From Melittangium boletus DSM 14713 (GTDB taxonomy: Bacteria; Myxococcota; Myxococcia; Myxococcales; Myxococcaceae): 64,000 nt of DNA. The translations under genes and the position numbers were made by a program. Below are positions 53,969 through 63,912 of the stretch, piece after piece. The notes under the pieces were generated by a model. It ran no database searches. It saw only the letters and a program-made list of their open reading frames with translations, and was not told the origin of the DNA. The DNA lies in NCBI RefSeq assembly GCF_002305855.1, contig NZ_CP022163.1, forward strand, positions 4,588,292-4,652,291, written 5' to 3'. Positions within the stretch are counted from its first letter, which is position 1. Every line of letters begins with the position of its first letter.

Positions 53969-55142
53969 GCGCGGCGGCCCTCACCGGCAGCCACACCGGA
54001 TCCTCGGGGTGCTCCAGCCTGATGGGGATTTTGATCATCGGGGGCACTTTCACGTTGTCATAGAAGCGCTTGGTGGTGTTCGCGGAGTGGTGGCCCACCA
54101 CGGCGGCAATCGCTGCCAGGGGCAGTCCCCCTGTCTTGGGTCTCACCTCCTGACCGCACTCCGACGCCCACGTCACGAAGCTATGCCGATACTCTCCCAA
54201 GCGCACCGGCTCTATCCCCAACTTCTTGCAAGCGCGTCCTACCACCCGCCGGATATGGCTATCCACGGGCGCCGCCCCTCGTGCTTGCAGCCTCTGCACT
54301 GCCGCCAGCGTTTGCCGGTCGATGCTCTGGCGATGCACATTCCCGCTCTTGTGGATGAACGTCACCGTCGCGGCGATTTCTCCCGGCTCCTCCAGCACAG
54401 CCACCTTGCCCTCTCCTCGGGCCAGTCGCTCTATCTCCGTGCCGTGCATGCCTGTCTTCGCGTGGATGCACAGCACGTCCCGCACGCATTGCACATCCGT
54501 CATGCGCCGCGTGGCCTCCTGGTTGAAGTTCTTGAACTCCCACCCGCTGAGGGCCCGGTAGAGCCGCTCGGTGGTCTCAATGCTGTAGCCCTTCTCCCTC
54601 ATCGCCTTCTCGGGCCGGGTCACCGGCACCTTGAGAGACACGGTGGGGTCCTCCGCCAGGGACAGTGCCCCTTGCTCCCTGAGCCAGGAGGCAAATGATT
54701 TGAGCGCAGTTATCCGGTTCTTGCGGCCCGTGGGGTGCCGCGCCAACTCGCGTAGAAGTTCCTGGAGGCTCACCGTGCGCAAGTCTCGGCCTGCCAGGGC
54801 TTCGGCCCACGTCGCGAGGTAGAAGCCCACGTTGCCCACGTAGCGCGCCGTGGTGCCCGCATTCCGCATCGACTCCAGGAACCGGCCCACGGTCTCCGCC
54901 GTGAGGTAGACGGCGGCCTCCTGCTTGAGCTGCCGTGCCTCCTGGCGCGTCCGATAGCCCTCCGGATCGCGCAGGAACAGCGCCAATTCGGCTTCCGCCT
55001 CGGTTTCGCTGCGCGCGTCCAGATAGACCGTATAGGCGCGTCCCTGGACCATCTTACGCAGCACGAACACCGGGCGACCATCCTTGCCGTTGAAGGTCCG
55101 CCCTCCCTTCCACCTGCCAGTCCATACCCTGCTGTTGCCCAT
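53946..55142 (-). CDS. Tyrosine recombinase (phage-type integrase)
   Basis: 398 residues. N-terminal SAM-like/core-binding region (about 70-180), C-terminal catalytic domain with VVGHHSANTTKRFYDN, which holds the His and nucleophilic Tyr, and EYRHSFVTWASE, which holds the second Arg. The first catalytic Arg (usually TGLR) appears as TGMHGTEIERL, and the His of HxxR is replaced by Gly, so activity is uncertain. The start at 55142 is the first ATG of the coding part. It lies 119 bases from a tmRNA/tRNA-like 3' end. Confidence 0.85.
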   Translation of the reverse strand: MGNSRVWTGRWKGGRTFNGKDGRPVFVLRKMVQGRAYTVYLDARSETEAEAELALFLRDPEGYRTRQEARQLKQEAAVYLTAETVGRFLESMRNAGTTARYVGNVGFYLATWAEALAGRDLRTVSLQELLRELARHPTGRKNRITALKSFASWLREQGALSLAEDPTVSLKVPVTRPEKAMREKGYSIETTERLYRALSGWEFKNFNQEATRRMTDVQCVRDVLCIHAKTGMHGTEIERLARGEGKVAVLEEPGEIAATVTFIHKSGNVHRQSIDRQTLAAVQRLQARGAAPVDSHIRRVVGRACKKLGIEPVRLGEYRHSFVTWASECGQEVRPKTGGLPLAAIAAVVGHHSANTTKRFYDNVKVPPMIKIPIRLEHPEDPVWLPVRAAALRLVESA

Positions 55143-55195
55143 GTCTGGACCCCTCCGTTTGGTCCTTTTTTGGTTCCAAGGAGCCCGATTTGGTC

Positions 55196-55236
55196 CCCAA
55201 AAGCAAACCGCGCCCCCCTGGCAGCAGAGGGCGCGG
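55196..55236 (-). terminator. Terminator behind the tmRNA-like 3' end
   Basis: CCGCGCCC and GGGCGCGG arms, then TTTGCTTTTGG on the minus strand, 25 bases after the tRNA-like end. A similar hairpin sequence occurs at 41544-41570. Confidence 0.65.
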
Positions 55237-55260
55237 CTCACAGCGGCGGGTAACTTCCAG

Positions 55261-55312
55261 TGGAAGCGGCGGGAATCGAATCCGCCTGCGGCGACCGTGG
55301 AGTCAGGGGACC
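55261..55312 (-). ncRNA. tmRNA/tRNA-like 3' end (probable integrase attachment site)
   Basis: Minus strand GCGGATTCGATTCCCGC, then CGCTTCCA: a T-arm with loop TTCGATT and the 3' acceptor strand, very like the 3' end of tmRNA. The preceding bases (GACTCCACGGTCGCCGC) also fit. The 5' half of the RNA gene is missing. Integrases commonly use such 3' ends as attachment sites. Confidence 0.5.
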
Positions 55313-55332
55313 AGGGACCCGTGGTCGTGAGT

Positions 55333-55917
55333 CTATCCAGCGTCTGGTCCGGTCCCTCCATCTGCTTCGGAGTGAGACTGGGTTCCGCCATCCAGGATCG
55401 GGTTGTCATAAGCCTCGATGGGCGAGGACACACCGGGCTCGGCTTGGATCCAGGTGCCATCGTTGCTCGTCGACGTTTCGCGAGGGAACTCAGGCTGTCC
55501 ATCTAGCCTCCGACGGAGGATGCGGCCGTCCCTGCTGATGGCATACTTCACGCCTGAATCGAGTGCTGGGTACTTGTGGCCACAGTGGGCCAGGTTCTCG
55601 GAGATGTAGATGAAGAAGACATCTCCTTGGCGGATGATGCGATAGGTCTGGGCCTCCCGCTTGAGGGCACAAGGTAGGTCCTCGGATTCCGGGGGAAGGA
55701 AGTCCTGGGTGGCGACCGTGAGCGCCCGAAGCATTTCCCCGTCCAACTCGTGGATGCTACCTGGAGCCCCTACGTTGACAGGCGCGCGGTCGAAGAATTC
55801 TGGGAAGACAATGGAGGGGTCGTCCTCAAGCGGCACCAGCGGGGATCCCTGCCGTCCCAACAGGCTGCATCCGGCGAGTGTGAGAATCGATGCGAAGACG
55901 AGGTCTTTTGCTTTCAT
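55333..55917 (-). CDS. Lipoprotein of unknown function
   Basis: 194 residues: signal peptide with lipobox LTLAGC-S (Cys about residue 17), a globular part (QTYRIIRQGDVFFIYISENL, YAISRDGRILRRRLDGQPEF) and a disordered Asp/Gly-rich tail. No family recognised. The composition is lower in GC than glnS. The small gene at 55955 lies upstream in the same direction with a 37-base gap, so the two may be an operon. Confidence 0.75.
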   Translation of the reverse strand: MKAKDLVFASILTLAGCSLLGRQGSPLVPLEDDPSIVFPEFFDRAPVNVGAPGSIHELDGEMLRALTVATQDFLPPESEDLPCALKREAQTYRIIRQGDVFFIYISENLAHCGHKYPALDSGVKYAISRDGRILRRRLDGQPEFPRETSTSNDGTWIQAEPGVSSPIEAYDNPILDGGTQSHSEADGGTGPDAG

Positions 55918-55954
55918 GGAGTACCCCGTTGAACTCAGCCGGAAGTTTGACTGT

Positions 55955-56209
55955 CTATATCGGGGATACGTCCGTGACGACGATGCGCCGGTTTGAATGG
56001 TCTATCTCGTAGGTGATGCCGTATTGCTCATTGTAGAAGGAGATGCGGCCATTCACCGTACTGGCCAGGGCGGAGTCCCGCGCGGCCCGCAGGGCCAGTC
56101 CGTCCAGGGTGTGCAGGAAGTGCATGTGCGGCACGGAAGGAAGCGTGTTGGCCTGCATCCGCGCGAGGTGAAGCAGTTCCGTGCGGTAGGGGTCGGTGTC
56201 CAGGGACAT
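55955..56209 (-). CDS. Small unknown protein
   Basis: 84 residues, no family recognised. Ends in YNEQYGITYEIDHSNRRIVV, a beta hairpin reminiscent of ParE/RelE-type folds, but without other support. The frame is open further upstream (FKSTPLAFRHGPM), so the true start could be earlier or the gene 5'-truncated. Downstream lipoprotein gene in the same direction. Confidence 0.5.
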   Translation of the reverse strand: MSLDTDPYRTELLHLARMQANTLPSVPHMHFLHTLDGLALRAARDSALASTVNGRISFYNEQYGITYEIDHSNRRIVVTDVSPI

Positions 56210-56336
56210 GGGGCCGTGCCGGAATGCGAGAGGGGTGGACTTGAAGCCATCCCACGCGGGCTCGAGGTCCCAGGCGGGGTCCCCGGAAGCGCCCGTGGTC
56301 CTCGAGGCGCTCCGGGGGTGAATCAGCGCGCCGCGT

Positions 56337-58043
<1,707 letters not shown>

Positions 58044-58272
58044 ACGGGAATCGGTCTCCTCTAGAGGGCTCACACTCGCCCAAAAGCCGGGGGGAACGAA
58101 AGAGAATCGTCCGGAATGGGGGGTGGATTCCCGGCGGGCAGGTGGGCGGGCGGCTGGTGGCGTCCAGGGAGCCCACCCCGGGCATCCCCACCGTCTCGTA
58201 CCGGGGGGCGGTCGCGACCCTCGCGGGGGCATGTCATCGTTCCCGCCCTCCCCCGGTCAGGAGCCTCCGCCC

Positions 58273-58722
58273 ATGCAACTGCGGCTCAAGTACCCCCCCA
58301 CCCCCGAAGCCGCACCCAAACACGCCGCGCTCTGCGTCTGCGCGGCCCTGCTCCTCAACGACATCGAGCTGGATTACTCCGTCGAGAGCCTGGAGCTGCT
58401 GGACGGGCTCCTCGACCGTCTGCACCGGGACGGTGTCCCGGCCGAGCAGGTGGCCGAGGTGCTCTTCGCCTTCGGCTGTTACGTGGGCGAGGTCTTCGTG
58501 CGCCACGCGGGGGCCGGGTGGTGCCGGACCGAGGGCACGTCCATGGAGGGGGTGACCGGCTTTCCCCTGCTGATTCAATTGGGACCCCAGCGGTACTGCA
58601 ATCCGCTGGGCAAGGTGTTCAAGCGCCTCGCCGAGGGCGGGGAGCACGCGCTGCCCTCGTTCTACGCGCTCTTTTCCCGGCGGGAGGCCCCGGCGCGGGA
58701 CTTCCTGTACGACCGGCACTGA
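58273..58722 (+). CDS. Unknown conserved-type protein
   Basis: 149 residues with LLLNDIELDYSVESLELLDG and VLFAFGCYVGEVFVRHAGAG, the latter like the helical GxYxGE motif of several small uncharacterised families. No signal peptide or metal motif. AGGAG ten bases before the ATG supports 58273; an upstream ATG at 58231 is possible. Convergent with the reductase gene. Confidence 0.7.
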   Translation: MQLRLKYPPTPEAAPKHAALCVCAALLLNDIELDYSVESLELLDGLLDRLHRDGVPAEQVAEVLFAFGCYVGEVFVRHAGAGWCRTEGTSMEGVTGFPLLIQLGPQRYCNPLGKVFKRLAEGGEHALPSFYALFSRREAPARDFLYDRH

Positions 58723-58734
58723 GCCCGGCCCCAT

Positions 58735-59721
58735 TCACTTCTTGGCGGCCAGGTCCGGGGGCGCCAGTGCCTGGAGGTGAGGGGTGTCCAGGCCCGCGCT
58801 CTGGCCCATGGCCAGGTAGGTGCGCAGCATCAACCGGGTCTGCTCGCCCACCTTGGTGAAGTGGACCCGCAGGAAGGTCTCCAGGTCGACCGGCGCGACG
58901 CGGGTGGCGAGGGCCAGCGAGGCCTTGATCAGGACGGGCCGCAAGAGTGGCAGCAGGGAGGCGGGACTGGCCCCCGTGGCCCACTCGGCGATCCGCGCCG
59001 CCTCGCGCGCGGCTCCCAGCGTCCGCTCCAGGGACTCGGGCCGTAGCAGGCGCTCGAAGCTCCACCCCACCGCTTCCAGGCCGAGCACCGCGGCGCACAG
59101 CATCGCGGAGGGAATCGACGCGGCGCGCGTCACGTCCGCGTCCTCCTTCACGGGAAAGCCTCCCGCGCGCAGGGTCCGGAGGAGGGGCCACAGCCGCTCC
59201 GAGGGCCCGCTGAACAAGCCTCGGGACAGGGGCGGCATCCAGAAAGCGGTGCCCGGCCCCTTCAGGGCATCCTCGGGCGTCAGGGGCGCGTGGAAGGCGA
59301 GGAAGGGAATCATCCCGGTCACGAGCCGCTCGGCGGGAATCCATTGCAGCAGCCACTCCCGGTCATCGAGCGCGGGCTGGAGCATCACCCAGGTGGCGTC
59401 CCCGGTGCTCGCGGCCAACTTCTTCAGCCCCTCGCCCGAGCGCAGGGCCGTGGACGAGACGCACAGCCAGACCTGATCCCAGCGCTCCTTCTGGACCTCC
59501 CGCTCCGACACGAGGACGCCGAAGCCGGACAGCGGGGTGGGGGCGGGGGTGCGCTGGCGCACGCCGAGCTCGTACAGGGTGAAGCCCGCCCGGGCCTGGG
59601 CTGCGTGCTTCTCCTTCACCAGGAAGGTCACGGCGCAGCCGGCCGAGCGCAGGTAGTGCGCGAACACCTGTCCCACGGCGCCCGCGCCCACCAGCAAGAC
59701 TCGAGGTTGCTCATTCGTCAT
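58735..59721 (-). CDS. Ketopantoate reductase (PanE/ApbA) family protein
   Basis: 328 residues. N-terminal Rossmann domain (VLLVGAGAVGQVFAHYLRSA) and a C-terminal helical domain as in PanE/ApbA. The catalytic Lys region is not clearly conserved and the central part is divergent, so it may act on another 2-keto acid. It lies 13 bases downstream of the STAS-like gene in the same direction. Confidence 0.75.
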   Translation of the reverse strand: MTNEQPRVLLVGAGAVGQVFAHYLRSAGCAVTFLVKEKHAAQARAGFTLYELGVRQRTPAPTPLSGFGVLVSEREVQKERWDQVWLCVSSTALRSGEGLKKLAASTGDATWVMLQPALDDREWLLQWIPAERLVTGMIPFLAFHAPLTPEDALKGPGTAFWMPPLSRGLFSGPSERLWPLLRTLRAGGFPVKEDADVTRAASIPSAMLCAAVLGLEAVGWSFERLLRPESLERTLGAAREAARIAEWATGASPASLLPLLRPVLIKASLALATRVAPVDLETFLRVHFTKVGEQTRLMLRTYLAMGQSAGLDTPHLQALAPPDLAAKK

Positions 59722-59734
59722 GAGGGACAGCTTC

Positions 59735-60199
59735 TCATGCCGAGCGTCGCGCGGGGTTTTGATCGAAGTGGGCGAGGAATCTGTCGGTATCGGGCTCGAG
59801 CCCGGCCTGCCGCAGCAGGCCGGCGCCCCAGGCGACGGCCTCGGACATCCGCGACACCAGCACCTGGGGCATGGGCAGGGGTTGCAAATGGTTGACGAGG
59901 TTCATCAGCAGCCGGAGCGCCGCGGAGTCGGTGACGAAGGCGACGCCCATCATGTACGCGCGCAGCTGGGCATCGTGGGCCTTCACCCAGTCCAGCTGCA
60001 TGTGCCGATGCCCCGTCGTGAACATGGTGCTCGCCTGGCGCAGGTCGTGGATGAGCACGTGACGCTCGCCGCTCTCCAGAAAGCGGGTGCGCTGAGCGAA
60101 CACCTCCGACAGATGCCCAGGCGTGGCCCTCCCCTCATAGCGGATGAGCACGAGGGGATGGTGCGATACATCGAATTCGACGGAGCGGGGAGCGGACAT
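59735..60199 (-). CDS. STAS/SpoIIAA-like domain protein
   Basis: 154 residues reading as a small STAS-like or SpoIIAA-like fold (VEFDVSHHPLVLIRYEGRAT, HVLIHDLRQASTM, AYMMGVAFVTDSAALRLLMN). Proteins of this type are usual in myxobacteria and lack an assigned role. Probably cotranscribed with the reductase gene. Confidence 0.65.
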   Translation of the reverse strand: MSAPRSVEFDVSHHPLVLIRYEGRATPGHLSEVFAQRTRFLESGERHVLIHDLRQASTMFTTGHRHMQLDWVKAHDAQLRAYMMGVAFVTDSAALRLLMNLVNHLQPLPMPQVLVSRMSEAVAWGAGLLRQAGLEPDTDRFLAHFDQNPARRSA

Positions 60200-60266
60200 G
60201 GTGGCACTGGGGGCGACGCTTCATGTTAGCCGAGCGCCTGTTTCGTCGAAAGCCGCTCCGGGAGTG

Positions 60267-61271
60267 TCAGGGAGCGGGTTCCTCGCGCAGCACCTCGTTC
60301 AACAGGGTCGTGTCCACCAGTCCCGACAGGTCGGAGCTGGGGACGAAGCCGAGTTGTCGCGCGTGCTCGGCGGCTTGTTTCAACTGCTCGGGCATGATCT
60401 GGAGTGCGGGCTCCAACCGCGAGAAGGAGTCCTTCAACACGGCCTCGTCCATGGGGCGCCCGGCTGTCTTGGCGAAGGCGGCGTTGACGCGGGGGATGAA
60501 GGTCTCGGGGTGGTGTTGCCACTGCCGGGTGAGCTCCACGTGCGCGCGCAGCAATTGCTTGAGGGGTTCGCGCCGCCGCTCCAGGGCCTCGCGGGTGGTG
60601 ACGATGACGGTGGTGTGGAAGCGGCGTTGGGGCCACAGCTCGCGCTCATCCAACAGGATGTGGCCTCCGCCCTCGGCCACCATGCGCGCCCCCCACGGCT
60701 CGGGCACCCACGCGCCCTCGAGCTTGCCATGGAGGAACAGGCCGAGGATGTCCGGGTTGCTCAGCGGCGTGACGGTGACGTCCTGGCCTGGCTTGAGGCC
60801 CTGCTGGCCCAACCAGTGCCGCAGCGCGATGTCCTGGGTGTTGCCCAACTGGGGGGTCGCCAGCGTCTTGCCCTTGAGGTCCGCGGGTGTGCGCGCCGTC
60901 TTCGTCACCAGCACCGCGCCCGAGTCCACCGCGGCGGCGATGATGCGCAGCTCCCGTCCCGCCTTGAGGAAGGTGTTGATGGCGGGGCCCGTGCCCACGT
61001 ACGACGCATCGAGCGAGCCCGCCGTGAGCGCTTCCATGGCGGCGGGGCCCGCGTTGAACATCTTCAGCTCGATGCCGGGCACGGCCTTCTGGAAGGCGCC
61101 CGAGTCCTGGCCCACCAGGGCCTGGGCGTGGGTGATGTTGGGGAAGAACCCCAGCCGCAGCGCGCTGGCCGCGCCCCGCTTGTCCGTCTGGCCTCCGGGC
61201 TGCTCCTTCTTGCACCCGGCCGTCACCAGGCACAACACCGCGAGGCCCACTCCGAGAACTCCAGCGCGCAT
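60267..61271 (-). CDS. ABC transporter substrate-binding lipoprotein (sulfonate/nitrate type)
   Basis: 334 residues: lipobox LVTAGC-K, then a SsuA/TauA/NMT1-like periplasmic domain (LGFFPNITHAQALVGQDSGA, GSLDASYVGTGPAINTFLKA, WVPEPWG). The family binds alkanesulfonates, taurine, nitrate or thiamine precursors. GGGGAG five bases before the ATG at 61271; another ATG at 61283. It is the third gene of the ABC operon. Because the operon begins with a cysteine-dioxygenase-like domain, a sulfur-containing substrate is favoured. Confidence 0.88.
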   Translation of the reverse strand: MRAGVLGVGLAVLCLVTAGCKKEQPGGQTDKRGAASALRLGFFPNITHAQALVGQDSGAFQKAVPGIELKMFNAGPAAMEALTAGSLDASYVGTGPAINTFLKAGRELRIIAAAVDSGAVLVTKTARTPADLKGKTLATPQLGNTQDIALRHWLGQQGLKPGQDVTVTPLSNPDILGLFLHGKLEGAWVPEPWGARMVAEGGGHILLDERELWPQRRFHTTVIVTTREALERRREPLKQLLRAHVELTRQWQHHPETFIPRVNAAFAKTAGRPMDEAVLKDSFSRLEPALQIMPEQLKQAAEHARQLGFVPSSDLSGLVDTTLLNEVLREEPAP

Positions 61272-61301
61272 ATGTCTCCCCATGCCTTCACCTGAGCATG
61301 C

Positions 61302-62066
61302 TCAGCTCGCCGCCAGGCCCCAACGGCGCCGGATGCGCAGCTCCACCGTTTGAAAGAGGACGCGATCGATGAAGGTGCCCACGGCGATGATGCACACCAT
61401 CACCGCCATCACCTGTGGAATCTCCATCAGCTCCCGGCCCATGGTGAGCAATTGGCCGAGACCGCCCGAGACGTACAGCAGCTCGCCCGCCATGAGCGCC
61501 CTCCAGGCGAAGCTCCACCCGAGCTTGAGCCCGGTGACGATGCTCGGCAGGGCCGCGGGCAGGAGCACGCCGGCGAAGAGGCGCGGACCGCGCACGCCGT
61601 AGGTGGCGGACATGCGCAAGAGCAGCGGGTCCACCCCCATCACCCCGTCCTCCACCGAGATGGCGATGGCCAGCACCGAGCCCATCACCACCACGAAGAT
61701 GATGGACGTCTCCGTGAGGCCGAACCACAGGAGCGCCAGGGGCAGCCAGCAGATGGAGGGCAGCGCTTGCAGTCCCACCACGAGCGGGCGCAGCGAGCGG
61801 CGCACGATCGCCGCCCGGCCCATGACGAGGCCGAGGGGCACGCCGATGAGCACGGACAGGCCGTAGCCCTGCGCGAGCCGGCTCAGCGAGCGCACGAGGG
61901 CGTCCCACAGCCGGCCATCGCGCGCCATCGCCCAGAGACTGTCACCGACCGCCAGGGGTCCCGGGAACAGGTGGTGCGGCCAGGGGCCGAAGCGGGCGAA
62001 CAGCGCCCACGCGGCCAGCAGTCCCACGAGCACCAGCAGCTTCTGAATCAGGTGCCATGCCTTCAT
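61302..62066 (-). CDS. ABC transporter permease (SsuC/TauC type)
   Basis: 254 residues with six membrane segments and the EAA loop ALPSIVTGLKLGWSFAWRAL, typical of the binding-protein-dependent permeases for sulfonates or nitrate. It begins inside the ATPase frame (overlap 125 bases) and is followed after 30 bases by the binding protein gene. Confidence 0.9.
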   Translation of the reverse strand: MKAWHLIQKLLVLVGLLAAWALFARFGPWPHHLFPGPLAVGDSLWAMARDGRLWDALVRSLSRLAQGYGLSVLIGVPLGLVMGRAAIVRRSLRPLVVGLQALPSICWLPLALLWFGLTETSIIFVVVMGSVLAIAISVEDGVMGVDPLLLRMSATYGVRGPRLFAGVLLPAALPSIVTGLKLGWSFAWRALMAGELLYVSGGLGQLLTMGRELMEIPQVMAVMVCIIAVGTFIDRVLFQTVELRIRRRWGLAAS

Positions 62067-63615
62067 CCTGTGCTCCGTCTTCACCCGGCGGGCCGGGCTC
62101 TTCGAGGGACTCACTCTCACGGAGCATGGCGCGGATCTGGCGCGCCATGCCCACCAGTGCCACGTCATCGGGTTCGCGCGGCATGGGCAGGTGCACCTCG
62201 AGGTCGCGCAGGATGCGGCCCGGTCTCGGTGCCATCACCACCACCCGGTTGGCGAGCATCAACGCCTCGGTGACGTCGTGGGTGACGAACACGATCGTCT
62301 TGTGCGTCTCCAGCCAGACGCGCTGCAGCAGCTCGTGCATGTGGTGGCGCGTCTGCGCGTCCAGCGAGCCAAAGGGCTCGTCCATGAGCAGCACCTGCGA
62401 GTCCACCGCCAGCGCCCGGGCGAGCGCCGTGCGCATCTTCATGCCACCGGACAGCTCATGGGGCAGCGTGTTCTCGAAGCCATCCAGGTGCACGTAGCGG
62501 ATGAAGCGGCGGGCGCGCTCCGCGCGATCCTTCCGGGACAGTCCCCGGGCGGCGAGCACGAACTCCAGGTTCTGGCGCACGGTGAGCCAGGGGTAGAGCG
62601 CCGCCTCCTGGAACATGAGCAGCCGGTCCGGGCCGGGGCCGCGGATCTCCCGGCCATCGATGCGCACGTGGCCCCCGGTGGGGTTGATGTGGCCCGCCAG
62701 CGCGTAGAGCAGCGTGGACTTGCCGCACCCCGAGGGCCCCAGCAGACAGACGAATTCGCCCGAGCGGATGTTGAGGTTGACGTCCTGGAGCGCCACGACC
62801 TTGTTGCCGTAGCGGTGCTCCACGCGCTTGACGGCGATCTTCGCCGAGTCCTCGTCCACCCGGGCGGGCACCAGCGTCTCCTTCACCGTCTCCTTCACCT
62901 GGCGCATGCGCCGGAAGAGGGTGCTCCAGAGGCTGGAAAAACGCCCGGAGGCGCGTGGGGAGGGGCGGGGGCGCGTCTGCTCGGGCGGATCGATCAAGCT
63001 CATGACTCGGTCATAGCGAAGGGTGCGCCGCTCACATCGGGAGCGTTGGGGGTCATAGGTGAGACACGTGTCGATGGGCCGCGAGTAGACATGCAGGGAG
63101 ATGGCGGTGCCGTCGCGCGTGCTCGGACGGACCGCGTGGAGATCCTGCTCGGCGGTGTTGTGGTCCACCGCGCGGGGCAGGAGGGTGCGGCGCGAGCCAA
63201 CGCGCTCGATGAGGGCGTAGCCGGGCTCCCGGCCTCCCGCGACGAGCCGGTAGTCGCTCACCTCCAACTCCCCGGCGACGAGTCGCAGCAGGCAGTCCTG
63301 GCCCTCGTGTCCATGGATGGGCGCACGCGAGCCTCGGCCCCATCCCATGACGATGACCTCCAGATCCTCGTCCCGATAGACGCACGTGCGCGTGTACCGG
63401 CCATCGCGCAGCAGGGCGAAGGGCTTCACGGCACGCCGATCCAGGACGCCCTCGCGCATCACCTGGGCCAGGGCGCTCACGCCGCCGCGGGCATGGGCCT
63501 CCCGGAGCTGGTGAACGAAATCTCCCAGGGAGGGAAAAGAATGCGTCCCCGTGTTGTCTGTTTTGGAAGCGAGCGTGTCCGTTGGTGTCCAGGTACTCGT
63601 AGGGCTCCCTTGCAT
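61942..63615 (-). CDS. Cysteine-dioxygenase-like cupin fused to ABC ATPase
   Basis: 557 residues in one frame. Residues about 25-205 form a cupin of the type I cysteine dioxygenase family: PIHGHEGQDCLLRLVAGELE with two iron-binding His, and a third His in AISLHVYSRP. After a Pro/Arg linker (about 205-255) comes a complete SsuB/TauB-like ATPase (about 260-490): Walker A GPSGCGKST, signature LSGGMKMRTALARAL, Walker B VLLMDEPFGSLD, switch His. A C-terminal tail of about 60 residues overlaps the permease start. AAGGAGAG precedes the ATG. An internal ATG (about 63002) could also start a free ATPase. The fusion links cysteine or thiol oxidation to uptake of a sulfur compound (inference). Confidence 0.88.
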   Translation of the reverse strand: MQGSPTSTWTPTDTLASKTDNTGTHSFPSLGDFVHQLREAHARGGVSALAQVMREGVLDRRAVKPFALLRDGRYTRTCVYRDEDLEVIVMGWGRGSRAPIHGHEGQDCLLRLVAGELEVSDYRLVAGGREPGYALIERVGSRRTLLPRAVDHNTAEQDLHAVRPSTRDGTAISLHVYSRPIDTCLTYDPQRSRCERRTLRYDRVMSLIDPPEQTRPRPSPRASGRFSSLWSTLFRRMRQVKETVKETLVPARVDEDSAKIAVKRVEHRYGNKVVALQDVNLNIRSGEFVCLLGPSGCGKSTLLYALAGHINPTGGHVRIDGREIRGPGPDRLLMFQEAALYPWLTVRQNLEFVLAARGLSRKDRAERARRFIRYVHLDGFENTLPHELSGGMKMRTALARALAVDSQVLLMDEPFGSLDAQTRHHMHELLQRVWLETHKTIVFVTHDVTEALMLANRVVVMAPRPGRILRDLEVHLPMPREPDDVALVGMARQIRAMLRESESLEEPGPPGEDGAQDEGMAPDSEAAGARGTAGRVGAVRPLRPLAAPPVPGTPGGR

Positions 63616-63825
63616 GGCCGCTCTCCTTCCATCCTCTTTTCCTCGTCCTCATGGACGGGGTGAGACTCCGCAAATGTGTGTCTTTGGCCTTCAAGCGCCA
63701 AGGCGAGGGGGGGGCCGGAAAATGTGACCTTCCGTCTTTTTGTGGAGGGGCCCTGGCTTGTTCGGGTGACGGGAGGGCATTGAAGCGTCGGGTGTTGGAC
63801 CGAGGGGGTGGATCGACGCACCGCG

Positions 63826-63862
63826 AAAAAAGACGCCCGGGGCGCAACCCCGTCTTCTTTTG
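63826..63862. terminator. Bidirectional-looking terminator
   Basis: AAGAC-GGGG and CCCC-GTCTT arms with A-run on the left and TTCTTTT on the right. It stands in the gap before the next gene; between 63616 and 63825 I see no gene. Confidence 0.55.
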
Positions 63863-63912
63863 GCGGAGAATGAGAGGACGGACTTCCCCGTGGAATTTCG
63901 CTGGAGCCCCCC

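Noticed and set aside
54102..54114. GGCAATCGCTGCC, similar to the activator palindrome
   Set aside because: One half is imperfect, it lies alone inside the integrase coding sequence and no promoter is near.
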